Below, piece after piece: positions 54,729 through 63,468 of a stretch of DNA of 64,000 nucleotides. The DNA comes from Acidobacteriota bacterium (lineage in GTDB: Bacteria; Acidobacteriota; Holophagae; Thermotomaculales; Thermotomaculaceae): NCBI GenBank assembly GCA_013152385.1, contig JAADGL010000032.1:23759-87758 (forward strand), given 5' to 3'. Under the pieces are notes generated by a model. The model was not told the origin of the DNA. It was given only the letters and a program-made list of their open reading frames with translations, and ran no database searches. Positions within the stretch are counted from its first letter, which is position 1. Every line of letters starts with the position of its first letter. The translations under genes and the position numbers were made by a program.

Positions 54729-57095
54729 ATGAGGGAACTGACCGCAGCAGACCTTGAATTCCGGTATTCCGGAAAGGCATTGAATTTTCGATCAACAGAC
54801 GATATTGCACCCGCCACCGGTATTGTCGGCCAGCCCAAAGCGGTGGAAGCCCTGAAGTTCGGTTTATCCATCAATCATGACGGCTACAACATCTTTGTTA
54901 CCGGTGTTTCCGGTACCGGAAGAATGACCACCCTTCAATCCATGCTGGAAGAATTCTCATCCCGGAAACCCACGCCCCCCGACATCTGTTTCGTTCATAA
55001 CTTCGAAGACCCGATCCAGCCAAAAGTTCTTTTTCTGCCCCCCGGAAAAGGAAAAGTATTTGCCACCGCTCTCCGGGATGCGGTGAAAGAGATGAAAGAG
55101 CATATTCCGAAACTCTTTGAAGACGCCCACTACAAAGAAGAAACCAAACGGATTATCGCCTCGGTTTCTTCCAGGGAAAACGACCGGCTCATTGAGTTTG
55201 AAAAAGAAGCGGCCGGCCTGCATTTCAAGCTGATTCAACAGCGGACAGGGGACACTTTGCAAACAGATGTGCTGCCAATCATTCAGGATAAAGTGGTGTC
55301 TCTGGATGATCTGCGGACGCTGGCGGCAGCGGGAAACATTTCTGAAAAAGACATGCACAAAATCATGGAAACCCGGGACAACCTGCTGGAAAAATTCAAT
55401 GCCATCGCCCTGGAACTGGAACGGGAAAAAACCTCCCTCAACCGACAGCTTCGCAGCTTCAATCTCAAAACCGTCATTCCCATTGTGGAACGCTGTTTTA
55501 CCCGGGTTCAGCAGCAAATCAACCATGACCTGTCCGATTATCTGAAAACCGTTGTGGAATACATTAAGGAGCGGATTTACCCCTTCCTCGATGCCATTAA
55601 CGGAGACACGCCGGCGGAAGACCTGTTTCCGGAACTGTCGGTAAACGTAGCTGTGGACAACGGAAATGCGAAAGGAGCGCCGGTTGTTCTGGAACGGACC
55701 CCCACCGGAGCCAACCTTTTTGGCACCATTGATGTGGGCAGCGACGCCCAGGGGCGGAAAACCGCCACTTTTCTGGAAATCCGCCCCGGTGCGCTTCTGC
55801 AGGCCAACGGGGGCTACCTTGTGGTCAATGCCACCGACCTCTTCCAGTCCGGTGCCGGAGTCTGGTCCAAACTGAAACGAACGCTGAAACACAAACTGCT
55901 TCAAATTGAGCGGGAAACAGAGGACATTTTTCACGCCATCACCCTGAAACCCGCTCCGGTACCCATTGACGTGAAAGTCATCATCCTCGGAGACGAGGGC
56001 GTATATTACACCCTTTACAGCAGAGACGACGAATTTAAGAAAATTTTCAAGGTACTCTCCGAATTCAACGGACATATTGCCATTACCGATGACAATGTCC
56101 GGGATTACTTGACAGTATTGAAAAAGATATGTGACGATGAAAAACTCCTCCCTTTCACCGCCGATGCCGTCGCCGCTTTGCTCAACGAATCGGTGCGGAT
56201 GGCGGACCACCGGGAAAAACTCACCGCCCGTTTTCACCTTATTGCGGACATCATGCGGGAATCCAGCTTTACCGCGAGAAGCCGGGGCCATAAACAGGTG
56301 GAAGCCCGGGACGTGGAAGATGCCAAACAGGCCCGAATCCAGCGGTTCAACCTTCTGGAGGAACGCTCCATTGAATTCTACCGGGAAGGCACCATCCTCA
56401 TTGATACCGCCGGTAAAAAAGCCGGGCAGGTTAACGGGCTGGCAGTCCACGACTACGAATTTTACGCATTCGGCACACCCAGCCGCATCACCGCCCGGGT
56501 TTCACTGGGCACGGACGGCATTGTTAACATCGAACGGGAAGCCGAACTGTCCGGAAGCATCCACAACAAAGGCGTATTGATTCTCACCGGTTACATTCAG
56601 GGCACCTATGGGCACAGCTTTCCGCTGTCCGTCAATGCCACCATCTGCTTTGAACAATCCTATGGGGGCGTGGACGGTGATTCCGCCTCTTCCACCGAGC
56701 TCTATGCGCTTCTTTCCGCTATTGCCGGCATACCCATCCGCCAGGAAATTGCAGTTACCGGCTCTGTCAATCAATACGGTGAAATTCAGCCGGTGGGGGG
56801 AATCAACCATAAAATCGAGGGGTACTACCGGGTTTGTCTGGAAAAGGGCATCACCGGCACCCAGGGCGTTATGATTCCGGCCGCCAATATAAAAAACCTC
56901 AACCTCTGCCGGCCCATTATTGACGCGGTCAACCGGGGTGAATTTCACATCTATGCCGCAGATACCATTGACGAGGGGATTGAACTTCTCACCGGAATCC
57001 CGGCAGGAGACATCCACACCGAGGGCACTGTTCACTATCTGGTGCATCAGGCGCTGTCCGGTTTTGCCGCCAAAATGAAAGAGTTTCAGAACTGA
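54729..57095 (+). CDS. Lon-family ATP-dependent protease (LonB/YcbZ type)
   Basis: A 788-residue protein. An AAA-type domain has FVTGVSGTGRMTTL (P-loop variant), a long inserted coiled-coil segment (about 115-290) and the GALLQANGGYLVVNATDL block. The C-terminal Lon protease domain has the Ser-Lys pair in DGDSASSTELYAL and GGINHKIEGYY. No Lon N-terminal substrate domain. It should degrade misfolded proteins. ATG at 54729 has AGGAGG seven bases upstream; one at 54723 is too close. Confidence 0.9.
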   Translation: MRELTAADLEFRYSGKALNFRSTDDIAPATGIVGQPKAVEALKFGLSINHDGYNIFVTGVSGTGRMTTLQSMLEEFSSRKPTPPDICFVHNFEDPIQPKVLFLPPGKGKVFATALRDAVKEMKEHIPKLFEDAHYKEETKRIIASVSSRENDRLIEFEKEAAGLHFKLIQQRTGDTLQTDVLPIIQDKVVSLDDLRTLAAAGNISEKDMHKIMETRDNLLEKFNAIALELEREKTSLNRQLRSFNLKTVIPIVERCFTRVQQQINHDLSDYLKTVVEYIKERIYPFLDAINGDTPAEDLFPELSVNVAVDNGNAKGAPVVLERTPTGANLFGTIDVGSDAQGRKTATFLEIRPGALLQANGGYLVVNATDLFQSGAGVWSKLKRTLKHKLLQIERETEDIFHAITLKPAPVPIDVKVIILGDEGVYYTLYSRDDEFKKIFKVLSEFNGHIAITDDNVRDYLTVLKKICDDEKLLPFTADAVAALLNESVRMADHREKLTARFHLIADIMRESSFTARSRGHKQVEARDVEDAKQARIQRFNLLEERSIEFYREGTILIDTAGKKAGQVNGLAVHDYEFYAFGTPSRITARVSLGTDGIVNIEREAELSGSIHNKGVLILTGYIQGTYGHSFPLSVNATICFEQSYGGVDGDSASSTELYALLSAIAGIPIRQEIAVTGSVNQYGEIQPVGGINHKIEGYYRVCLEKGITGTQGVMIPAANIKNLNLCRPIIDAVNRGEFHIYAADTIDEGIELLTGIPAGDIHTEGTVHYLVHQALSGFAAKMKEFQN

Positions 57096-57159
57096 AAAAG
57101 ATAAGACAGGTAAAATTCAAGTTGAGGTTCTGCGGAAAAAAGGGAAAGGAAGGAACAAA

Positions 57160-58230
57160 ATGAAAAGAAAACGATCAATTGCAATTATTCTTCTCCTGGT
57201 TTCCGTCACAATGGCATCAGTGAAGGAAAAATGGGAGAAATTTCGACTTACAGACTGCTGCCATCGGATTTTTTCAGTCAGTTCGGAATTAAACGCCCCG
57301 AAAAACCCTGCGGAATTCGGAAAATACGGGCCACAAAATCTTTTTGACGGCAACCCGGCCACCTGCTGGGCGGAAGGGGTGCCGGACAGTGGTATCGGTC
57401 AAAAAATTCAGGTCGCAGTGCAAAAAATTCCCGATACAATTTATTTTGTCAACGGCTACGGAAAAAGCCCGATCCTCTTTCATAAAAACAATCGGCTTCA
57501 AGCCATAAAACTCATATGCTTTGCCGCATTCTCCATTCCGGGTCATTGTACAGAGCGTGCTGTTGAACTGAACGCATTGAAATATCCGATTGAAAAAACC
57601 GTCATCCTGGCGGACCGGCCGGGGAAACAGAAATTTGGCTTTCCCTTTGATCGGGCAAAACTCAAAACTTTCCTCAGACATGCGAAAACCATGTTTCTGC
57701 AAAACCATCCGGGCCCGGAATCGAAAAATGTGGGGCAATTCCTGCTGATTTCTTTCAAAATCCGTTCCGTATACCGGGGAAGCAGATGGAATGATACCTG
57801 CCTTTCCGAACTGTCTCTTTCATTTCCCGAATCTTCTGCCGAAAAGCCTGTTTCCGCTGTCACCACAAACGAAGCGGAGAGCACTGTCTTTCTGAAACAC
57901 CCCGACGGAACAACAGACACATTGCTAAAGGACAGTGATTCGATTTTCCGGATTCTTGAACTGAGCCCCGATAAAAAATGGGTTATCCTGATTTGGATGC
58001 CGGCTCATCCGGCACCGGGGGATATCCCCACCCGTTACTTCCTCTACAACACCATATCAAAGAAAAAAATACTTCCTGATTCGGCTTTCCCGGATATCGG
58101 CGACCTGTACGGCTTTGAGACCAAAAAACACAGGCTTTACCTTCAATACGGAAGCAACAAGACCGGGGATGTCCGGATGATAGACCTTGCAGAATTTCAC
58201 AGGGAAGCAGAGACAACCGGCGTTCAATAA
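57160..58230 (+). CDS. Exported protein with NADase-type glycan-binding/discoidin-like domain
   Basis: A 356-residue protein with a signal peptide (about 1-22). Residues 45-230 carry a discoidin-like fold: GPQNLFDGNPATCWAEGVPD, FVNGYGK with N-R nearby, and SRWNDTCLSELSLSF. I recognise this as resembling the NADase-type glycan-binding family. The rest (240-356) is a beta-rich part with tryptophans and no known motif. It probably binds a surface or host sugar. GGAAGG before the ATG. Convergent with xerD. Confidence 0.7.
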   Translation: MKRKRSIAIILLLVSVTMASVKEKWEKFRLTDCCHRIFSVSSELNAPKNPAEFGKYGPQNLFDGNPATCWAEGVPDSGIGQKIQVAVQKIPDTIYFVNGYGKSPILFHKNNRLQAIKLICFAAFSIPGHCTERAVELNALKYPIEKTVILADRPGKQKFGFPFDRAKLKTFLRHAKTMFLQNHPGPESKNVGQFLLISFKIRSVYRGSRWNDTCLSELSLSFPESSAEKPVSAVTTNEAESTVFLKHPDGTTDTLLKDSDSIFRILELSPDKKWVILIWMPAHPAPGDIPTRYFLYNTISKKKILPDSAFPDIGDLYGFETKKHRLYLQYGSNKTGDVRMIDLAEFHREAETTGVQ

Positions 58231-58246
58231 GAAAAAAGCAGACTTT

Positions 58247-59143
58247 CTATTTCTCGTTTGCCCGGGGATGAAACTTGAAATACACCTGTTTGAGGCGTTC
58301 CATGCTGATATGGGTGTAAATCTCTGTGGTTGTGATGGAGGAATGGCCCAGCATCATCTGTACGGCCCGCAGATCCGCCCCGTGTTCCAGCAGATGCGTG
58401 GCAAAGGTGTGGCGGAGGGTGTGGGGGGAAAGTTTGTCAGCAATACCGGCCTTTCTGCCGTATCCTTTAAGGATTTTCCAGAACCCCTGCCGTGTCAGAG
58501 CATTGCCGAAACGGTTGAGAAACAGGGCATAGCTCTCTTTTCCTTTCAATGTGGCAATCCGGCCGTCATTCAGATAGCGTTCCACCCATTCTCTTGCAGT
58601 GTCGGTAAACGGAACCAGTCGTTCTTTGGCACCCTTCCCGAAAGTAATGAGAAAACATTCCTCCATATTCAAATCATTTATTTTCAGCTGAATCAGCTCC
58701 GAAACCCGAAGTCCTGTGGCATAGAGAAGTTCAATCATCGCCTTGTCCCGCTGACCGAACGGGGTTTCGGTATCCGGCAGTGACAGAAGGGTTTCCACCT
58801 CTGCATCACTCAGATATTTGGGCAAAAGCCGGAAGGCCCGGGGGGTTTCCAGAATATCTGTCGGATTTTCCGGAACCATCCCCTCTTCCGCCATGAAACG
58901 GAAAAGATGGCGAAGGCTGGAACTGAAACGCAGAATAGACCGGGGAGAGTATCCGGCGTTGAACAGAAAAGCCACATAACGGCTGACTGTTTCTTCTCCT
59001 GTGGCCTTAAGTTCTACTTTTTCCAGTTCCAGAAATTTTTGAAAAAGCTCAATATCGTTCCGGTAGGCTTCAATGGTATTGGCAGACAGCCCTTTTTCTA
59101 CAATAAGATAATTGATAAACGAAGAAACTGCCGGATCACTCAT
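58247..59143 (-). CDS. xerD: Tyrosine recombinase XerC/XerD
   Basis: A 298-residue site-specific recombinase. The SAM-like N-terminal domain (1-85) begins INYLIVEKGLSANTIEAYRNDI. The catalytic domain has Arg in YATGLRVSEL, the HTLRHTFATHLLEHG box, LGHSSITTTEIYTH (His and the nucleophile Tyr). It resolves chromosome dimers at dif; no dif site was recognised here. No Shine-Dalgarno sequence is clear at the ATG. Confidence 0.88.
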   Translation of the reverse strand: MSDPAVSSFINYLIVEKGLSANTIEAYRNDIELFQKFLELEKVELKATGEETVSRYVAFLFNAGYSPRSILRFSSSLRHLFRFMAEEGMVPENPTDILETPRAFRLLPKYLSDAEVETLLSLPDTETPFGQRDKAMIELLYATGLRVSELIQLKINDLNMEECFLITFGKGAKERLVPFTDTAREWVERYLNDGRIATLKGKESYALFLNRFGNALTRQGFWKILKGYGRKAGIADKLSPHTLRHTFATHLLEHGADLRAVQMMLGHSSITTTEIYTHISMERLKQVYFKFHPRANEK

Positions 59144-59198
59144 CGCGGCGCCGGGTTTACGGTTGAGAGGAAGGCGGGTTTACATGAAGAAAAAAGAA

Positions 59199-59221
59199 GG
59201 GCACAGAAAAACACTGTGCCC
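59199..59221 (-). terminator. Terminator of the M20 dipeptidase gene
   Basis: Minus strand GGGCACAG paired with CTGTGCCC (8 bp, 7-base loop), then TTCTTTTTTC. It lies in the space between the M20 gene and xerD. Confidence 0.75.
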
Positions 59222-59224
59222 GTT

Positions 59225-59362
59225 CCCCTCTGTTTCCTCATCTGACGCCTGCGCAGGCCGCCCGTTCTCATGGAGAAGTTTGCGTCAAATCCGGGCTTGA
59301 ATGAAACCGGAGGGTTGACCCCGTTTGGGATTCGCACTCTTCTTCTCCCGATTCCGGCCCGT
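59225..59362. repeat. Intergenic segment with pieces shared with the lysC leader
   Basis: Plus strand: GTTCTCAT, 18 extra bases, then TCCGGGCTTGA. The same two blocks lie side by side at 4144-4160 (GTTCTCATCCGGGCTTGA). A 79-codon open frame on the minus strand across this region (59140-59379) has no start site and no family. This may be a dispersed repeat. Confidence 0.3.
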
Positions 59363-60601
59363 TTATGAAAGAAGGTCAATTGCCAGAAGACAGGTCAGTT
59401 CGGCAAAATCCACCAGCTGTTTAATCTCAACATACTCGTTTGCCACGTGATAGGCTTCGTCGTCTCCGGGGCTCCAGCCCACCGCGAGAATGCCGGCAAG
59501 ATTCATGGTTTTGGCGTAGGTGCCGCCGCCCATACCGAAGGGTTCCGGTTCGAATCCCAGCACCTCTTTGGCATTTTTCTGAATCGCGTGAACCAGTTCA
59601 TTATCCGGGTCCACACCGTGGGCATCATTCCAGGACATGCAGTTGATTTCAAACTTTCCACCCGCAACCCGGTCTGCGCAGGCTTGAAGCGCCGCTGTCA
59701 CGCCCTCTTTTGTCTGGCCGGGTACGGTGCGGATATCCAGGTAAATGTAACAGGAACCCGGCACAATATTCGGCGCCGCGCCGCCGTGAATTTCACCGAG
59801 ATTCAATGAGGGGTCACCGAGAACCGGATGCACCTCGTAATCGAATTTCAGCTGTTCGATTTCATTAACCAGTTTTGCCATCATATAAACCGCGTTGATT
59901 CCCCGTTCCGGTGTGGAACCGTGGGCCTGTTTGCCGATGGCGGTGATTTTGAACACGGTCCGGCCTTTTTCGGCAATATCAATCCGTTCCATGTTTTCCC
60001 CGATATCGGGAATAACGGAAAATGTGGGATTCACAAGCTTTTCTTCCACAAGGTAGCCGATACCGTAATCAATTCCGTCCGGGTCTTCCGCTTCTTCATC
60101 CGCCAATGCCGCAATCTGAAGCTGGCCGGCCAGATTGTCTCCGATGCCGGTTTCTTTTAAGACCTGCGCCGCCGCAAGGATGGATGCCAGCGGGCCTTTG
60201 TTGTCCAGTGTGCCTCTGCCGTACAGAAAACCGTCTTTTTCCACCACTTCGTAGGGGTCGGTGTCCCAGCCCTCGCCGGCGGGAACCACGTCCATATGGG
60301 CAGGCATCATCAGCCGTTTCCCGTTTTTGTCCTGTCCGAGGGTCCCGATTACATTGGGGCGACCTTCCATTCTGGCGTATTCGTTGTACGGAATACCTGC
60401 TTTGTCCAGTACCCGTTTTACAATCTTCGCAACCCGGTATTCTTCTCCCCGGATTTTCAGAAAGGGGAATTCCGGAAGTTTTTCCGATACTACATTGACG
60501 GTTTTTTCCGCACACATTTCCCGGGTCAGATCCACAACAGTTTTTGTGATTTCATCCCGGTGTTCCTTGAAATATTGGCGAATTGCTGTTCGTTTATCCA
60601 T
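59363..60601 (-). CDS. M20-family metallopeptidase (dipeptidase type)
   Basis: A 412-residue zinc peptidase of the ArgE/DapE/PepV group. Metal ligands are in MPAHMDVVPAGEGW near residue 95, GRGTLDNKGP near 125 and DEEAEDPD near 163; QAHGSTPERG lies near 230 in the lid. It should remove amino acids from short peptides or similar substrates. GGGGAGG 5 bases before the ATG. No neighbour narrows its substrate. Confidence 0.85.
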   Translation of the reverse strand: MDKRTAIRQYFKEHRDEITKTVVDLTREMCAEKTVNVVSEKLPEFPFLKIRGEEYRVAKIVKRVLDKAGIPYNEYARMEGRPNVIGTLGQDKNGKRLMMPAHMDVVPAGEGWDTDPYEVVEKDGFLYGRGTLDNKGPLASILAAAQVLKETGIGDNLAGQLQIAALADEEAEDPDGIDYGIGYLVEEKLVNPTFSVIPDIGENMERIDIAEKGRTVFKITAIGKQAHGSTPERGINAVYMMAKLVNEIEQLKFDYEVHPVLGDPSLNLGEIHGGAAPNIVPGSCYIYLDIRTVPGQTKEGVTAALQACADRVAGGKFEINCMSWNDAHGVDPDNELVHAIQKNAKEVLGFEPEPFGMGGGTYAKTMNLAGILAVGWSPGDDEAYHVANEYVEIKQLVDFAELTCLLAIDLLS

Positions 60602-60831
60602 ACTTGCCTCCCCGGATATTTATTTCTCTTTTATAGTTTAGCAGAAAAGCGCAGAAGCATTCCGATTCCATGAAATTTTTTTCAGGAAAATCTCTCATGG
60701 GAAAACGGCATTTACCGGTTTTTGTTAAAATCTTTTTATTCAGACCCTGCACCCGGCAGAACCGTGGTATCATTTTAAATTAAAGTAGAGTCAGGTTTGA
60801 TCGGCTGGGAAATCAAACAGGGAGGTAAATA
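60602..60831. promoter_or_regulatory. Upstream region of the secreted PKD protein
   Basis: About 230 bases. GTGGTATCATTTT (60766-60778) holds a likely extended -10 (TGGTATCAT) for the plus-strand gene; no clear -35. Nothing else is seen. Confidence 0.35.
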
Positions 60832-63288
60832 ATGTCGATTGCTTTATCCATTACAGAAAAAGTAAGAAAATATTTAGATTTTGGATATGTTTCAGCTTTT
60901 ATTTTGCTGATGGTTTTTGTTTGTATGAGCGGGGATGCCTATGCACAAGACAATATCAGGTTCCCGAACAGGAATTGTGACGGAACGGAAAATGGGATTG
61001 TCAACGGCAGTTTTGAGACCGGGGACTTTTCCGGCTGGATTGCCAGAGATCTTTCACGGCCATACTTTCGGTTACGGGTTGTGGAAAGCGGGTTTCGAAC
61101 CTGGCCTGAGTTCTTCAGATCAGCCCCGACAGATGGCTCATTTGCGGTTTTTACCGGATTTGACGGAAACGGCCCGGGAATTATTTCCCTGGCCCAGGAT
61201 GTTTCCGTTACACCCTGTACCGACTTACTGACTTTCGATTATCGCGCGGCATGGTTTTTGTCAGTGTTCGGTGCCACCCTTGACCGCCACTTTAAGGTTG
61301 AAGTACAGCCGGCAGGGGGCGGTGCAACTTTGCAGTCGTGGACAATTCTTACCGCAAAAGCGGGAACCCATGTAAACGATACCGGAAATCTTTCAGGGAA
61401 TATTGACCTCTCGGCATATGTGAACCAGGATATACGAATCGTTTTTGTGTGGGAAGTTCCCGAGAAGTATACCGGCCCTGCTGAGTTTCAGTTGGATAAT
61501 GTGCGTTTGCGGGTCCCGATTATCCATGCAGGTTCCGGGGAAGGCGGGACAATTTCACCTGCCGGCGACATTGCAGTTTTCCTTGGCAGCAGCCGGAAGT
61601 TTGATTTTACGCCGGACGAAGGCTACGCGGTAAAAGATGTGATTGTGGATGGACGCCATCTCGGGTATTTGACAGATTTTTCTTTTACAAATGTTGTATC
61701 GGACCATTCCATTCAGGTAACATTCTTTCCGTTGACAGCACAGTCTCAGCCTCCGGTTATCACCGCCTTTACCGCCACCCCGGAAGCTGGGAATGCGCCT
61801 TTGAATGTCGTTTTTTCAGCGGCAGCGGAAGATCCGGACGGAGGCAGTATTATTCAGTACCGCTGGGATTTTGACGGAGACGGTATCTTTGACACGGCAA
61901 CTGAGGAAGGCACTGTCAGCCATCGCTACGTAGTTCCGGGCGACTATCCGGTCAGGGTTATGGCAATAGATGACCAGTGGGAAACGACGGTTTCCGATTC
62001 GCTGATTGTCCAAGTGTCAAAACCGGCTGTAATGGAACTTCCGCTTCCCACCGTTTTAAATGTAAAAAAATCCCTTCACCTGGCAAAGAACGGTGAAGCG
62101 GCTGTGTCCGATTGGGTCATCAACCCCTTTGGAGAGCCGGTCAGTGCCTCCCTGATTGCGACGGATACGGACGGAAATATACTGTCAACGTCAAATCTGG
62201 AGTTGCCGGCCCATGGCAAACAGCTGCTGGACCTTTCCGGATTCGACGGGATTGATTTTGCCAGGGTAAAGCTGCAGGCGGATCATTACGTTATTCTCGC
62301 TACGGATATGGCAGTCTCCGGCAGCCGGATGTGGACATATCTGCCCACTTCCCTTGTTCCGTCCCTGATTGTCCCCCACATCGCCGGAATGTCCGGTTGG
62401 CAGACACTGGCATTTCTGTCCGACAGCCCCCGGTATAACGTAAACATGGAAATCGGCGGACAATCATATTCCATCGGAAACAGCTATCCGGCTTTCATGG
62501 ATATCAGCACAATGCTTCCGGAAAACGGAGCTGATGCAAAAGCATGGGGGAAAGTTGTTGTTGACCCCGGTAACCCCTTTTCAGACAATCAGGCCTTATC
62601 CGGTTTCCAGGCATTTTTTCAGGAAAACGGAGACGGCGCCGCAATGGAATTGCCGGAATCACCGGCCGAAACGCTCTATTTGCCTGCAACCGGCCTTGAT
62701 GTTGCAAACGGCTGGAAGGGGCTGGCGCTTACAAACTCCGGTTCCCGGACGGTTACAGCCGTCTTTTCCTTCTATAAAACAGACGGGACTGCCGCGGGGA
62801 ACGGAACACTTGCCATCCCTGCGGGGGAAAAAGTCGCCGGAACATTGACACAGTTGTTTCCTGAGCTTGATTCTGACGCGGCATGGGCACAAATCAATGC
62901 AGACGGCCCGCTGGCAGGTTTGATATTGCTGGGCGGCTCAAACGGCGGTGTTGCCGGATTTACACTGAACCGCTGTCCCGACACGAAACTGACAGTCCCC
63001 CTTACCGCAGTGGACATGGATATGCATATTTCCGTAACCAATCCGGCCGAAACCGCAGCAGACATTGTACTGTCTCTCATTGGCCCGGACGGTACGGTAA
63101 AGGGGACAACCCAGTTTGTGCTTAACCCCAAGGCGGTTGCCACATCTTCGGTTTCAGCGCTTTTCCCCGAAACCGATTTGTCCGAATCAGACTATCTGAT
63201 ACTGAAATCGTCCTGCGGCGTACTTGCCGCCGCAACGGCAGCAAGCCAGGATGGGACTATGTGGATGGGGCTTACGGCTGTTCGCTGA
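60832..63288 (+). CDS. Large secreted protein with CBM-like, PKD and repeated beta domains
   Basis: An 818-residue exported protein with a long signal region ending AYAQDN (about residue 40). The order is: CBM-like jelly roll (NGSFETGDFSGW, 55-225), a short InlB-type repeat (YAVKDVIVDGRHLG, about 265), a PKD domain (VFSAAAEDPDGGSIIQYRW, about 315-395) and four similar beta domains to the end, with recurring LPATGLDV, FPELD/FPETD and GLALTNSG elements. No catalytic site recognised. It may bind polymers at the cell surface. Its own terminator shows that it is a single gene. Confidence 0.75.
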   Translation: MSIALSITEKVRKYLDFGYVSAFILLMVFVCMSGDAYAQDNIRFPNRNCDGTENGIVNGSFETGDFSGWIARDLSRPYFRLRVVESGFRTWPEFFRSAPTDGSFAVFTGFDGNGPGIISLAQDVSVTPCTDLLTFDYRAAWFLSVFGATLDRHFKVEVQPAGGGATLQSWTILTAKAGTHVNDTGNLSGNIDLSAYVNQDIRIVFVWEVPEKYTGPAEFQLDNVRLRVPIIHAGSGEGGTISPAGDIAVFLGSSRKFDFTPDEGYAVKDVIVDGRHLGYLTDFSFTNVVSDHSIQVTFFPLTAQSQPPVITAFTATPEAGNAPLNVVFSAAAEDPDGGSIIQYRWDFDGDGIFDTATEEGTVSHRYVVPGDYPVRVMAIDDQWETTVSDSLIVQVSKPAVMELPLPTVLNVKKSLHLAKNGEAAVSDWVINPFGEPVSASLIATDTDGNILSTSNLELPAHGKQLLDLSGFDGIDFARVKLQADHYVILATDMAVSGSRMWTYLPTSLVPSLIVPHIAGMSGWQTLAFLSDSPRYNVNMEIGGQSYSIGNSYPAFMDISTMLPENGADAKAWGKVVVDPGNPFSDNQALSGFQAFFQENGDGAAMELPESPAETLYLPATGLDVANGWKGLALTNSGSRTVTAVFSFYKTDGTAAGNGTLAIPAGEKVAGTLTQLFPELDSDAAWAQINADGPLAGLILLGGSNGGVAGFTLNRCPDTKLTVPLTAVDMDMHISVTNPAETAADIVLSLIGPDGTVKGTTQFVLNPKAVATSSVSALFPETDLSESDYLILKSSCGVLAAATAASQDGTMWMGLTAVR

Positions 63289-63315
63289 TCCACAGCGGGG
63301 AAAATGTGAATCGCA

Positions 63316-63340
63316 GGGCGGTGAATACCGCCCTTTTTTT
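63316..63340 (+). terminator. Terminator of the PKD-domain gene
   Basis: GGGCGGT GAAT ACCGCCC followed by seven T. Confidence 0.92.
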
Positions 63341-63468
63341 GTGAATGAATAAGACGGGGAGTTTCCGGGTAGTTCTGTTGTTCATCCGCGTTTGCCGGGG
63401 GGGAATGTTCCGCTGAACCGGTGAGAAGCTGTGATAGAATGAAAACATAAATTTAGAGGAGAATTCTT

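Noticed and set aside
54957..56450. 497-codon open frame antisense to the Lon-type protease
   Set aside because: Shadow of a well-supported gene with P-loop and protease motifs; no family features.
58247..59143. XerC/D as an integrase of a mobile element
   Set aside because: No attachment repeats, phage or transposon genes are nearby, and length and motifs fit the housekeeping Xer enzymes.
59140..59379. 79-codon minus-strand frame between the M20 gene and xerD
   Set aside because: It runs through a terminator hairpin and has no ribosome site; treated as repeat-like intergenic DNA.
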